Shown here piece after piece: positions 53,685 through 64,000 of a DNA stretch of 64,000 nt. Position numbers and translations under genes: made by a program. The notes under the pieces are model-generated. The model saw nothing but the letters and a program-made list of their open reading frames with translations, made no database searches and was not told the DNA's origin. This DNA comes from Diphasiastrum complanatum. Its lineage: Eukaryota > Streptophyta > Lycopodiopsida > Lycopodiales > Lycopodiaceae. Position 1 is the stretch's first letter, and each line of letters opens with the position of its first letter. The stretch lies in NCBI GenBank assembly GCA_029204225.1, contig CM055097.1, forward strand, positions 64,107,662 through 64,171,661. Reading direction: 5' to 3'.

Positions 53685-56180
53685 TTATGGGTTTTTCCAT
53701 AGCTCCACCATATCAACGTGCAGGACGGAAGTGAGTGCGGCGTGATAATAGAGCCTTGCTACGTTGATATGGTCGTCTTGTGTTCGCAAGAGTTTATTGA
53801 TATCAAGGGCGATTTGGGGTAACCCTCGATCCCAAAAACCTCTGAGTTCTGTCAGAAATGCCACCAGGCCGCAATTATCCGCAAAATATCTGACATCGTG
53901 ATCAAGATTGCCATGGTGCTTCTGGTAGAATACTCGGCAGTTGGTGACCATGTCTTTGGCTAAGTTGCTGGTATCTACGCCTGTGAGCTTAGGCCAAAAG
54001 ATTTTGTTCTTGGCCTTGGTGGCAGGAAACGGTTTTCACCTCGCTACTGGATAGTAATAAGGATTTGTGCGCATGTAGGAGGGAGCTTCGATATACCGTG
54101 CCATTGAGGTCTTACTTTGCAGGAAGAGCTGATGACGTCAGAGAGGTTGTGACTCAAGAGAAAATTGTCATGGAATGAAGGGGGGGTTAGTGGTGTTGAG
54201 AGGATTAGAAGCGGTGGAAGGAAAAAGATAATGTTGGGAGCTGGTACCCTTAAAGCCTGACGGATTGGTTGGTGTTTGAGATCCTTGCCCCAGAGGTTGG
54301 CCTTGAAATGCGGAGCCTTGAATTGCAGGAGGAGGCTGTTGGAATCTTGCTCCATCTCCACCATTTGGTCCATCAAAGTGGTGCCCCGAATCATGGAATT
54401 GGACATGCTCTGCATGAACCGACGGTGTTGACTGGACAACGGCCTTTAAGCATTCTTCCATGGTGGCTATGTGCTAGTTTAGGGCCTCGACGAAAGCAAT
54501 GTATAATTGTTGTAATTTTGAGTGCTGCTCCATCGTGGCTTTCAGCTTTTGGGCCAGCGTTTGATAGGCCACCACTGGAATGGCAATTCCCTTAGGGATA
54601 GCTGGTGGTGTGAAGTCGTTGAAGTCCACCAATTCCAACTGTTCCTTCATAGCGGAACGTGCTGCTTGTGCATCTACTACAGCCTCATCCTTTTCGGCTT
54701 TGAGAGTATCGATGGTTTGCTGCATGTTGGATACCTTCAGTTGGAGCTGACTCTGGAGGTGGAGTAGCATCTGCTGCTGTTGTTGATTGTAATTCATGAG
54801 GTTCTGGATCTGTAGCTGTTGTTGTTTGTTTTTCTCCTCCAGCCTTGCTTTTTCTTTTCAAAGGTCTGCCATAGCACCATCGTCGAATTGCCACATAGTA
54901 TACTGTCCCCCTAGGGTGTCGAATAGATTGTATTGGAGCTCATTCACCAACCATACCGCTTTTTGGGCTGCAAGGGGTAACTGCTCCCAAGGACCAATGT
55001 CAGGGAGGGTGCGTGTGTAGTTAGGATATGGCATTGGGTTAAAGGGTAGAAAATCAGGAGCAGGGCTAGACGAAGGTGTATGAAAAGCAAGTGGAGGTGA
55101 TTGTGGATTGAGGGGTACAAGAGGTGAGGAGATACTGCGTGGCGGAGATGTTTGGATTGAGTTAGTGGTGACAGTGGCTGATGGAAGTGCGCTTAGTAAT
55201 TGTAATGCAAAATCATCTACGTTGACTGTGGAGTCAAGTAGGGTGGAGATTTGTATAGGTGAGGGCTTTTGTGGAAGTGTGGAAGTGAAGCCCATGTTGA
55301 GGGTTAGTGAGGGTGTGGAGGTGGCAGTAAATGGTGGGGGTGGTGGTGGGAGTGCGAGAGCAAGTGATGGAGAGGAGATTGCCTGTGTGGACGAAATCAT
55401 GCCCATAGGATTAGAGATGGAAGTGCCTGCCATCTTGGAGCTGCCTGCTATTGCCGCTACTGCTTGTTTGCGTTGCTGGGCCTGGTGAAATAAGGCCGCC
55501 TGCTGCTCTAGGACCTCCTTTGGGACCTGATATGGTTTAAGGCTCCCTCCGGATTCAGCATATTCCACCCCGATGTCGCTGGATAGAATGTCATGAGGGA
55601 CATCGGCTTCTGTGCTGATCGCCTTCCCTTTTTGCTTCTTAGTAGGTGGGGTTGGTGAGACCGGTTCTGTTGTCGGTTGGGGGGTGGCTCGCTTTTTTGT
55701 GCTTGGATAGAGATCATCCAGCTCCTTGATGGCCGCAGCCGCCCGAGACCCCAACTGTTTGGTGACCAACATGTGGAGAAGATACTCATTTGGTAGTTGG
55801 TTTTTTTGGCTTTGAGAGCTTCGCCCAGCTTCTCTGCTACCTTCTCAGCCCACTTGTAATTTTGAGTGGGATCGTCCATGGTGAGGGTCAAAGAAAAGAG
55901 GTCACTCAGTGGTATGCGATCCATCTTGGTGGTATGCACTTCGACCATGGTGACGAGGATTTCGGAGGCGGCCCGTAGATGGGAATCTGTGATGAGGCAG
56001 ATGGGGATCCCGTCGTTGGTTTGGGCAATGGTTTTGTCATCCTCTGTCAGAAACTTTGTGAAGTACTTGGCATCATAGCTGGTGCCCTTGCCATGGATTG
56101 TCTCTCTGAGATTAGGGAAGCCAATACTCTGGAGACAACTTTACTCAGAAATCGTCCTCAATGTCTACAATTTGGTAATG
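53685..56180 (-). pseudogene. Uncharacterised 3' ORF of a gypsy element (locus 2)
   Basis: The minus strand begins near 56170 (GFPNLRETIHGKGTSYDAKY...ITDSHLRAASEILVTMVE). One frameshift near 55780 leads into a frame otherwise shared by all later pieces (55772-54858, 54797-54474, 54461-54168 and 53951-53685), interrupted by stops. Order of parts: globular N-terminus; Lys/Pro patch (PPTKKQKGK, nuclear-signal-like); ESGGSL motif also seen at locus 1; long Pro/Ser-rich linker; Gln-rich coiled coil (NYNQQQQQMLLHLQSQLQL); Gly/Gln/Pro segment; helical C-terminus VARLYYHAALTSVLHV. An intact version would be roughly 800 residues. It sits between integrase and the purine tract/LTR, the env position, but shows no signal peptide or transmembrane segment. 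Function unknown. Confidence 0.6.
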
Positions 56181-56691
56181 ATGATCACGAATTTTGAGAC
56201 AGCATTTTGAGGGTCCGCGAATTCTTGTAAGTGAATTTTTTTATGCCAAAAGAGAAAAATTGACTGATAGTGCCAAACTGCGTCTGATCAGAATTTGCAG
56301 ACATGACAAAAAAATCGTGGCAGTCATTTTGAGCTCCAGTGATTTGTTTGCGAATTCTGATGATGGATATTTGATGAATAAAACTACATTTTTTCTATAT
56401 TTAGACATTGTTTTATCTGAGACAGAATTTGCGGAGGCCAAAAATGAATCGTGCTCTGTGAAAATGGGGTCAGGCGAATTCTATCTGAGATGTGATGAAA
56501 TTTTTTTGTCTGAAACTAATGACTTTTGTGGTTTTCTCAGAGAAGACTAATGGTATACATGATCTGGTAGTATTTGGATGGTTTGAACAAGAAAGCACAG
56601 CAACAATGTTGTCGAAATGGCATGCAGACAATTAAAAAGGAAGAAAAAACAGTAGGAAAGAAAACAACTAATACATGTCAAGATAAAAACA
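56181..56691. other. Spacer between integrase and 3' ORF
   Basis: AT-rich. A 118-codon open frame on the plus strand (56194-56550) has no recognised motif and is opposite to the element, so it is probably chance. Confidence 0.45.
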
Positions 56692-57653
56692 AGGTTCATT
56701 GTACTTTCTCAGTCGGCTCCCATTGACCATAGTGTCGAGGATATCACCTTGAAGGGTTTGGAGTTGTACATATCCAGAGGCAAAAAAAAATTTAATGACG
56801 TAAGGTCCTTGGCCAGAAAATTTCAGTTTGCCTTTGAAGGCTTTGGCCTGGTATAGCAGGACCTTATCTCCAACTTGGAAGTCTCAAAGTTTCAATGACA
56901 TGCTTTTTGTCATCGTTTGTGGACTTGTTGAGCATGGATGCTGATCCGTCGTGTTTCACAGAGTTGCTCCACATGGAATAAGCTGTTTGCTTGATTCTGG
57001 TGAGTATCAAGCTCAAGGTTATAGGCTACTCGAAGGGAGGGGATATGGAATTCCACAAGCATAACAGCTTTTTGGCCATATGTGAGCTAGAAAGGGGTTA
57101 AGCCTGTAGCTCGCTTCAGGGTGGTGCGATAAGCCCAGAGAGTAGCATGGAGTTTGAGTTTCCAATCAGATCGGCTGGATTCGACGATTTTGGTGAGAAT
57201 TCCACATAGGATTTTATTGGTGGATTCTTGCTGGCGTGGATAGTATGGAGAACTTTTGCGATGTACCACAAAAAATTTGGAGAGAAGATCTACTATGACA
57301 GAGTTAAGAAAATGTGTACCCCTATCACTAATAAGCTCTAGAGGACATTCGAAATGAACTATAACATGTTCATAGAGAAATTTGGCGGTAGAACGAGTGT
57401 CAGCATTGCGAACAACACTTGCTTCAGCCCATTTGGTGCAATACTCCGTAGCTACTATGATGTAACGAGATTGTGTGTCGAGCAGCAGGACTAATAGGTC
57501 CGACCTAATCAATTTTTCATTTCTGGAAAGCTTGATCAGTGGGTACGGGGTGTAAAGGCATGTAGTCTGTTTTTTAAAAGCGTTTTGTGCATTGGCAGAC
57601 ATCACAAGCCTTAGTGTAATCGTGTGTACCCCTTGAAGAGTGTTGGCCACCAA
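56692..57653 (-). pseudogene. gypsy integrase (locus 2)
   Basis: Minus-strand integrase with core motifs IIVATEYCTKWAEA (Glu in place of the first catalytic Asp), ISDRGTHFLN (second Asp present) and SPYYPRQQESTNKIL (Glu present but NGQ spoiled). A WAYRTTLKRATGLTPF stretch follows, and then, after a stop, the C-terminal part with AKAFKGKLKFSGQGPYVI and MVNGSRLRKYNEP (56890-56692). The N-terminal zinc finger is reduced. It would have inserted element DNA into the genome; the substitutions and stops make that impossible now. Confidence 0.85.
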
Positions 57654-57756
57654 AAACTAGCCAAGAGGATTTTCTTAGCAGTTGTTTATGGCCTGCACCA
57701 ATACTTTCATGAGTGACAGAAATTACAGAGGGTATTTCACCTTCAATAAGACATCG

Positions 57757-58626
57757 TTAGATGATTCCATCTAACCCTTGCTTGTAGAGTTGTCCTACAA
57801 TTAACGTATAAGATTTAGTTTCGAGGACCAACGCACATTGTTCAGGTTTAGTAAAGGAAAGATTCATCTGTCCTGAAGTTAAATATTCTGTAATTTCCTT
57901 AGCCCATACAGGTGTAGAGTCAACTTGGAAAAGGATTGCATCTGGTAAATCATCGTTGATGTCTTGATCAGGGGTAGGAAGGTTAGGGATTTGGGATAGA
58001 TGGTTTGCTAGAAAATGCTGAACTCCCTTACGAACCACGATCCTAAACTCAAATTCTCGCAGTAATAGGATCCATATAGTAATACGGCCTGTGGTGCAGG
58101 TCTTCTTGATGAGATACAACAGTGCTTGATGATAAGTGAAGAATGCAAAGACTTTTCCTAGAAGATAATGGCGAAACTTCTGAACCGCATATACCATTGC
58201 CAAGGCTTCACATTTGGTAGTGGTATAATTGACTTCACCACACCAGGTATCAGTTGTCGACTAAGAAAACGGATTGGGTAGCTCTTTTTGAATTCTCCCG
58301 GTTGGGCGAGCACTGCTCCAATGACATACTTGGATGCATCGGTATGCACATGGAATTCTTTAGAATGATCAAGAGCCTTCTTTGAGTTGATTAAAGACGA
58401 CGCGTTGTTCATCCGTCCATTTGGGAACTACAACTACTTTGTAGATTAAGCATGCTTTGTTAGCGAAATCGAAAACAAAGCACCGATAGTAGTTGGAGTG
58501 GCCAAGGAAGGAGTAAACTTCACGTATCGTACATGGTTTCGGTAGATTTGAATGATAAGGATCTTTTCAGGGTCAGTGACAATGCCATTTTGTGAGATAA
58601 TATGTCCTAGCACAATACCATGTGTT
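57757..58626 (-). pseudogene. gypsy RT connection and RNase H (locus 2)
   Basis: Pieces in order on the minus strand. REVYSFLGHSNYYRCFV (about 58540-58480) is the RT-RNase H connection. Next come VHTDASKYVIGAVLAQPG and YPIRFLSRQL, and after a frameshift near 58210 MAMVYAVQKFRHYLLG, FTYHQALLYLI and the closing FLANHLSQI (usual ADHLSRI). The RNase H Asp of TDAS is kept. The C-terminal linker runs toward integrase. Two frameshifts and several stops are present. Confidence 0.85.
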
Positions 58627-58628
58627 AC

Positions 58629-59684
58629 CTAAATCTGGCATTTTTCAGGATTAAGAGAGATGCCGAAGCGTTGACTTTGGATAAAAATATTTTCGAGCAC
58701 AGACAGATGGCGTGTTTTTTCGAAATGTGCTCCTAAATCGTCCAAGTAAACTTCTAAGGTATCGCCCATCTGTTGAGAAAAGGCCGCTTGCATAACACAT
58801 TGGAAGGTGCTAGGAGCATTGCAGAGACCAAAGGGCATGACTTTCCAGCAGAAGGTTCCCCATTTTGTGGCAAAAGCGATTTTATGTTGATCTTCTTCAA
58901 CGATTTGGATCATATTGTATCCGCTAAAGCCATCTAAGAAGGAGTAAGCCTCATCTCCTGCTAGATTTTCTAAGATAGATTCTCCGAAAGGTAATGGAAA
59001 ATGATCATGTTCAATGACGGCGTTAAGTTTCTTAAAATTGACACAGATTCGGAGTTTTCCATTTTTCTTGGAGACGATGACAATTGGGGAGACCCACTCA
59101 GTATGCTCAATTTCATAGATAAATCCTGCATCTAAGAGGCGTTGTAATTCTTCTTTGATCTTGGCCTTATAGATGGGATTGCATCTGTATAAACGACTAG
59201 CAGTTGGCCTTGCACCCGGTTTAAGCGGGATACGATGCACAACTACTTGGGGTGAGACGCCTTTCATGTCTTTATAGGTCCAGGCAAAGACATGTCGATA
59301 TTTTTGTAGGAGCTTTTCAAGCCATCTGCGTTGTTCGCGATTGAGATGAGCTCCGACGTGGACAAGATATTCGTTGGTTTCATTTGGCTCACTCAGAGAA
59401 AGGGTTATGGTTTGTGTAGGGCCTTCGTAGGGTGAATTACCAATTGGCTCACGTTGAGCTTGGGGTAATTGGATTGTGACATCCTTGATCGTATAGTCCT
59501 TAAAGTATGCAGGAACATCATGGGCTGGAGATTCGAGGGGGGCCTTGCCTTTCTCTTGTCGGGATGGTGATTGGAAATGTTCAGGGGTTGGTGTAGGAAT
59601 AGAGGCAATCTCAAGAACTTCCCTAACAATGGTGAGGTCACCCGACGGTTGAATTTGAAGTGGCTTTTTCATTTTCTCTTTCAT
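58629..59684 (-). pseudogene. gypsy reverse transcriptase (locus 2)
   Basis: A 351-codon open frame, the best preserved part of this element. After a linker, the RT domain starts near residue 115 (NREQRRWLEKLLQKYRHVFAW). It continues with WVSPIVIVSKKNGKLRICV, YSFLDGFSGYNMIQI (first catalytic Asp), VMPFGLCNAPSTFQ and EVYLDDLGAHFEKT (YLDD catalytic loop intact), and ends NPEKCQI at a frame break before the connection domain. It would copy element RNA in particles. The frame is intact over the palm, but downstream parts are broken, so the element is dead. Confidence 0.9.
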
Positions 59685-60478
59685 AGTATGGCCACGTGGT
59701 TGAGGCTTTAGTGGTGGAGAGGTGTGTGGATGAGGGACGGTTGGTATGTCATGGAGGATCTCATCATCAATCAGTGCAAGATAGTCTCCTCCTCATGGAG
59801 ATCCCATGGATAGTGTGGGCGTTTGGGACGGTAGAATTTTGTCTCAGGCTTTTCAATTGCAACCTTGGCAACTGGTTCCACCTTGGAAGCATGTTGCGGA
59901 TAGGTCCTATGTGGGAGTGCCTCCATATAGTTGAGGATTTGAATATCAGAAATGTTCATATCTTTTGGACAATTCTGAATTCGTAAGACATTCTGGTCAT
60001 CAATGACTAAATCGTCTGATTCATTAGTAGGTAGCCATGCAACATTTAGCAGTTTATCATGGTGTGGAAGAATATCAATAAAATTGATATTGATGATAGG
60101 TGTATCCAGATCAGGTAATTGGTCGTGATCGATCGGGAGTGGAGAGGTACAATTATCCTGATGCTGAGCACAATAATTGGCATTCACACAATCAATAGTA
60201 GCTAGACTGTGACTCCAGTTTATGATATCAGTAGATTTAACATAAGGACCTTTTTCGTGGCTAGACTGGTATGGCTCAAATACTGAGTTGGTGGTTGAGG
60301 ACCCTTTGTCATGGATGCGTGCAGGTTTGAGTTTACCCGTTGAATCAATGGTGACAGAACTGTCGCGATTTTCAAAAGTAACTCGGCCTTTGCTCTAGTC
60401 ATGAACGACTCTTGAATTGGTGAGCCACAGATGATTAAGTAGTAATTCACAAGAATAGGCATTATTGGGAATATCAGT
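59685..60478 (-). pseudogene. gypsy protease end and Gag-Pol linker (locus 2)
   Basis: Minus-strand coding from the end of a retropepsin-like region (NAYSCELLLNHLWLTNSRVV, cf. LLGRPWLHxxxAVPS) into an Asp/Asn/His-rich linker (INFIDILPHHDKLLNVAW, PKDMNISDIQILNYMEAL), reaching the RT frame through stops near 59690-59770. The coding is cut at 60478, where the duplicated host flank begins. Gag, PBS and 5' LTR are missing. Confidence 0.6.
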
Positions 60479-61857
60479 ATGTTCCTACCCACAACCTAGC
60501 TTCATATTTATCTTTCACTTGTTATATTGTGTTGATGCACTACCATCCATTGATTTGCATGCTAATTAAATATGTGATTACCTTATTGTTAACTTCAAAC
60601 AACCATACAAGCATCCTATGGGTACTGGTGGAAAGTGTCAATCATCAATACAACCATCCGAGCAGTATATTAGCAATTCCTTGATGTGATACGCCCATCA
60701 TGTCATGACCTTGACTCAAACATTTTGAATTTCAAAATCCTTTGTCAAGAATCGTTAGAAGAATTTTAGTGTATGCTTACTTGAATAACATGGTAGTCGT
60801 TTAGAATAAGACTTTATGGAATTCAAAGAGGAACCCAACACATTCATAAAGTCCCTCTCGCTAAGAAATTACTAAATATGGGTAGTAATGATACATAAAC
60901 TTTTGGACATGACTTTTTTGAGGGATTCATGACAATTTTCATGAGTAGATAATTTACTTAGGTACATACAATTCTATTTAATTTTTTCTAGGAGTTGTGG
61001 AAGTCAACCCTTGGTTTGAGACACCACGAAACTCTCGGGTGAGAGAGCACATAACCAACTACGATTTCTTTGTAGCGGCATGGCAAACCTCATGCAACGG
61101 AGATGGATGCTTGACTAGGGTTTGTAGCTCTCAAGCGCACCACCATCGATGGATTATTGTGGGGCATAATACTTCCATGGTAATTGTCCCATCTTGGGCT
61201 ATTGCTCTTGGGTCTACGTGTCTCAAACCAAGGCACCCCTCATGTCCAAGTGTGTCAACAAACCAAGAAAGGACCTTAGGTGGGAAACTTCCCTGTACGC
61301 TTCATGCCAATTGATGCTTGTTTCTTCTGTACTATGGTCACGTATGACATAGAGCAAATGTTTTGTGCTTGCTAAAACTTGACCAAGGGAAATTGAATCT
61401 TTTTCATTTTTTAGAGGGTCACTTCCTTCACGCCCACAAAAATTGGCGAGGTAAATTTGAAATCGGCAGGTTGTTTGTTAGACTTTGTTGATTCTTTGGA
61501 CCATCTCAAGGTTGGAAGCGATGCGGGTGGCACTAAATGCCAACCCTGAGGTGGAGCTAAATGCCAACTTGAGGCGGGTTATCATACACCACCCTATATG
61601 CCAAGACTACCCCCCCCCCCTCCTTGTGTTATCTGCCGGCGGCTCCAGACAGTCGGCTGGGGCCGGCTTCCAAGTCAACGTATTGGATGCGCTTCCAGGA
61701 CACTTAGCAGCACGGGTGAGATTCTGCCACGTGGTGGTAAGCGAATTAGACGCCTCCAAGTGGCAGATGGACGCGTGGCGTGCATCCGAATGGGCGGGCT
61801 TTTAAGTCGTCGTGTCCTTAAGCCCTTGTTGTGGGGGGAAGAGAAGGAAGAAGAGAG

Positions 61858-61860
<3 letters not shown>

Positions 61861-61895
<35 letters not shown>
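61861..61895. repeat. (GA)n microsatellite in the probable 5' UTR
   Basis: About 17 GA units, with more GA-rich sequence either side (61838-61860 and 61905-61930). Confidence 0.95.
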
Positions 61896-61899
<4 letters not shown>

Positions 61900-61942
61900 G
61901 AAGGGAGGAGAGGAGAGGAGAGGGAGAGCGAGCCTGTGTTGA
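61895..61942 (+). other. Upstream ORF, 15 codons
   Basis: ATG directly at the end of the GA tract, encoding MAKGGEERRGRASLC then TGA, 210 bp before the main start. It could lower translation of the receptor if transcription begins upstream of it. An intron in this leader is possible (AG at about 62086-62087) and would not remove it. Confidence 0.4.
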
Positions 61943-62152
61943 TGCTGCTGCAGTAGAGCAGATCGATCAGAGTGTAGGTGCCATGGTCGTCTGCCTTTGA
62001 GCGGCGGATCTGAAGCTTCCGATTCACATTTTCTTGCTCATTCATCCTTATCAGTATTGATTTTTGTCTCTGTTTGGATCATGCAGGGTTTCCTATAGCC
62101 TTTTTGCTTTTGTGCCAGAGCCTCCGATCCCCTGTGTTGGTAGATCTTTGCA

Positions 62153-63517
62153 ATGGCTAGCGCCTGCCAGATTTCGAACCGGAGCTTCGGTAGCCGGCTG
62201 CGTGCTGCTTTTGGAGCACTTTTGTTGATCGCAGTTTTGGAGCTGGCTCGTCCCTGCTCTGCTGAGATCAAGCACACATCCTTCAAGTCAGATACGCGAT
62301 CCCTGATCGTTTTTGACAAATTTGGGTTCGAAATTGGGGGAATTGTGGAGCTCACAGTTTCGGCTCTGCAAGTAGAGCCTACGGAAGATGGCGTGCAGAT
62401 AAATCCGTCAATGATGGGGTTCTTTATCAGCATGGATGAAGTTCTGCTTAGGGTTCTGATGGAGTTAGATGAAGATCCTTCGCAATGTATTTTGCAAAAT
62501 CCTTCGCTTAAGGTGCTGGTTCTGTTGCGGGAATTTTTGGAAGCAGGAAGCTACAATAACTCCTACCCTGTTCCTGAAACCAATGAATACGCCCTCTACT
62601 TTGTGAATTGCCAAAGCAGCACGCAGGTTAGCATGACTGTCAGAACTGCCATGTATAATCTGGAGGGGAAAAATAAAGCTAAGGATTTCCTGCCGGTTGG
62701 TCAGACGCAGCTGCCAAGGCTCTACTTCACTTTCCTTCTGGCATACATAGCGTTAGGAGCTTTATGGATCTATGTCTGCGTTAAGCGTAAAGAAGTAGTA
62801 CATAGGATTCATATACTCATGGGAGTGCTGGTATTTCTCAAGGCTTTGAACCTCCTGGCTGAAGCGGAAGATAAATTATACATAAAGAGGACGGGAAGCG
62901 CACATGGCTGGGACATTGCGTTCTATATTTTTGGATTCTTCAAGGGAATAATGTTGTTTACTGTGATAGTTTTGATAGGCACAGGCTGGTCGTTTCTGAA
63001 GCCTTTTCTCCAGGGCAAGGAGAAGAAGATTCTCATGATTGTGATTCCGCTGCAGGTTCTTGCTAACATCGCCAATGTTGTGACTGAAGAGAAAGGGCCA
63101 TCAACAAAAGACTTCTTCACATGGAAGCAGCTGTTTCTGCTTGTGGACATCATTTGCTGTTGTGCAGTTCTGTTTCCAACAGTCTGGTCTATCAAGCATT
63201 TGAGAGAGGCTGCTCATACGGATGGCAAAGCAGCCAAGATCCTTGTCAAACTTACTCTTTTCAGACAGTACTACATTGTGGTTGTTAGTTACATTTACTT
63301 TACTAGGATAATTGTGTTTGCCTTCAGCACCGTCACCGCTTATCGTTACAAATGGGTCACTGAGTTCAGCTCTGAGCTAGCAACCATTGCATTCTACATC
63401 TTCACGGGTTACAAATTTAGGCCAGTGCCACATAATCCTTATTTCGTGCTCGAAAATGATGAGGAAGATGAAGCAGCAGCGCAAGAAGCATCGAAGGATG
63501 ACGAATTTGAGCTTTGA
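62153..63517 (+). CDS. GPR107/CAND-type lung seven-transmembrane protein
   Basis: Intronless, 454 codons, complete. Residues 1-37 form a signal peptide (hydrophobic 19-31, cleavage near ARPCSA). A luminal domain (38-185) holds Cys112 and Cys152 and two N-glycosylation-type sites (NNS near 135; none certain). Seven membrane segments lie at about 190-210, 217-236, 253-275, 293-310, 324-346, 370-393 and 402-420, with the family motif GTGWSFLKP at 276-284 and the ending YKFRPVPHNPYF. The cytosolic tail is acidic. Relatives are animal GPR107/GPR108 and plant CAND6/CAND7, Golgi/endosome proteins linked to trafficking and proposed G-protein coupling. The start ATG is chosen because it begins the signal peptide. 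Length is typical. Ligand and true GPCR activity are unknown. Confidence 0.95.
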   Translation: MASACQISNRSFGSRLRAAFGALLLIAVLELARPCSAEIKHTSFKSDTRSLIVFDKFGFEIGGIVELTVSALQVEPTEDGVQINPSMMGFFISMDEVLLRVLMELDEDPSQCILQNPSLKVLVLLREFLEAGSYNNSYPVPETNEYALYFVNCQSSTQVSMTVRTAMYNLEGKNKAKDFLPVGQTQLPRLYFTFLLAYIALGALWIYVCVKRKEVVHRIHILMGVLVFLKALNLLAEAEDKLYIKRTGSAHGWDIAFYIFGFFKGIMLFTVIVLIGTGWSFLKPFLQGKEKKILMIVIPLQVLANIANVVTEEKGPSTKDFFTWKQLFLLVDIICCCAVLFPTVWSIKHLREAAHTDGKAAKILVKLTLFRQYYIVVVSYIYFTRIIVFAFSTVTAYRYKWVTEFSSELATIAFYIFTGYKFRPVPHNPYFVLENDEEDEAAAQEASKDDEFEL

Positions 63518-64000
63518 TTGCGTCAGTCTTCAAAATTTGTGCTTCTCTAATGGGTCCATTTGCTGAAAGATGAAGAATTGAGTGTTATCTTTCAGCAATT
63601 GAAAACGGTAAGTGCTTGTTTTAGTCTATAAAACAGTGCAAATCCCTAGAGATACCTGTCTATCTACATATGTTTCATAGTGAACCTTTAAAGTGTGGTG
63701 GCTAGGAAGGTTTCTGAGGAGGACTTTAGCTCAATTTGTATTATTTCTTTGGAATGGAAATTATTCCTGGATAACATGAGCCAGTGCTGTGGCTAGCTGA
63801 TGAGATCGTTTTGAAGTAAAAGTAACTCCATGAGGATAAAATCTAGATCTCAGCAGTCATCTGTATTTACTGTTGAATTAATGGTGGAAACTTTGAAATT
63901 TGTTGTATAGGAGCTTTGTTGGCATGCCCTTTTTTCTAAGAATCAATATTTTTGGATGAAGGACATTATAATGTTAGACTCATTGCTTGTGATGTTCTTG
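63518..64000 (+). other. 3' UTR/downstream flank of the GPR107-like gene
   Basis: No further coding trace. The polyadenylation point was not fixed. Confidence 0.5.

Larger units (their letters stand above)
60478..61960 (+). promoter_or_regulatory. 5' flank/promoter region of the GPR107-like gene
   Basis: Intact copy of the flank duplicated at 51275-52790. It holds a perfect G-box palindrome CCACGTGG (61727-61734), spoiled to TCCTCGTG in the left copy. A GC-box-like GGGCGGGC with TTTTAA (about 61793-61804) and a GA tract (61861-61895), probably in the 5' UTR, follow. Transcription start not determined. Confidence 0.6.

Noticed and set aside
56194-56550. 118-codon plus-strand ORF as a gene
   Set aside because: No motif, AT-rich, antisense to the surrounding element and without a promoter context.

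Overview
This is a stretch of nuclear plant DNA. It is AT-rich and crowded with LTR retrotransposons of the Ty3/gypsy and Ty1/copia types, several with initiator-Met-tRNA primer binding sites (TGGTATCAGAGC). It also has hAT, LINE and Mutator-like debris, long GA/CT microsatellites and genes with GT-AG introns. Only two host genes are convincing. Repeat content and gene style suggest a large-genome land plant, perhaps a fern such as Ceratopteris. That guess is inference and nothing in the sequence proves it.

Layout. 1-4540: 5' half of a decayed gypsy element on the minus strand. 4585-5721: 3' exons of a hAT-type transposase (+). 5900-6720: LINE tail (-). 7440-8816: decayed gypsy LTR/RNase H (+). 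9520-12150: 3' exons of a three-RRM RNA-binding protein gene (+), followed by a Mutator-like MITE (12608-13347). 15894-17300: decayed copia (-). 18124-23198 and 28664-33738: two nearly identical, recently inserted 5,075-bp copia-type elements (A and B, both -), each with 809-bp LTRs, a perfect 5-bp target duplication and one intact 857-codon ORF that lacks reverse transcriptase. 23355-24100: gypsy RT debris. 27017-27638 and 39543-40643: copies of another LTR, the second folded back on itself. 35411-36469: copia RT/RNase H (+). 37560-38570: large imperfect hairpin. 41017-43245: copia gag-PR-IN (-). 44724-47210 and 53482-60478: two rearranged gypsy elements sharing an uncharacterised long ORF next to the 3' LTR. 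51275-52790 and 60478-61960: direct repeat of the 5' flank of the last gene. 62153-63517: intact intronless gene for a GPR107/CAND-type seven-transmembrane protein (+).

Working relationships. The two host genes are independent of each other. The copia elements A and B keep structural functions (Gag, zinc knuckle, protease) and the cis signals (PBS, polypurine tract, LTR ends) but no RT or complete integrase. They must have been mobilised in trans by a helper copia. The 5' flank of the GPR107-like gene exists twice, and a 5'-truncated gypsy element lies between the copies. Most other coding traces are broken by stops and frameshifts.
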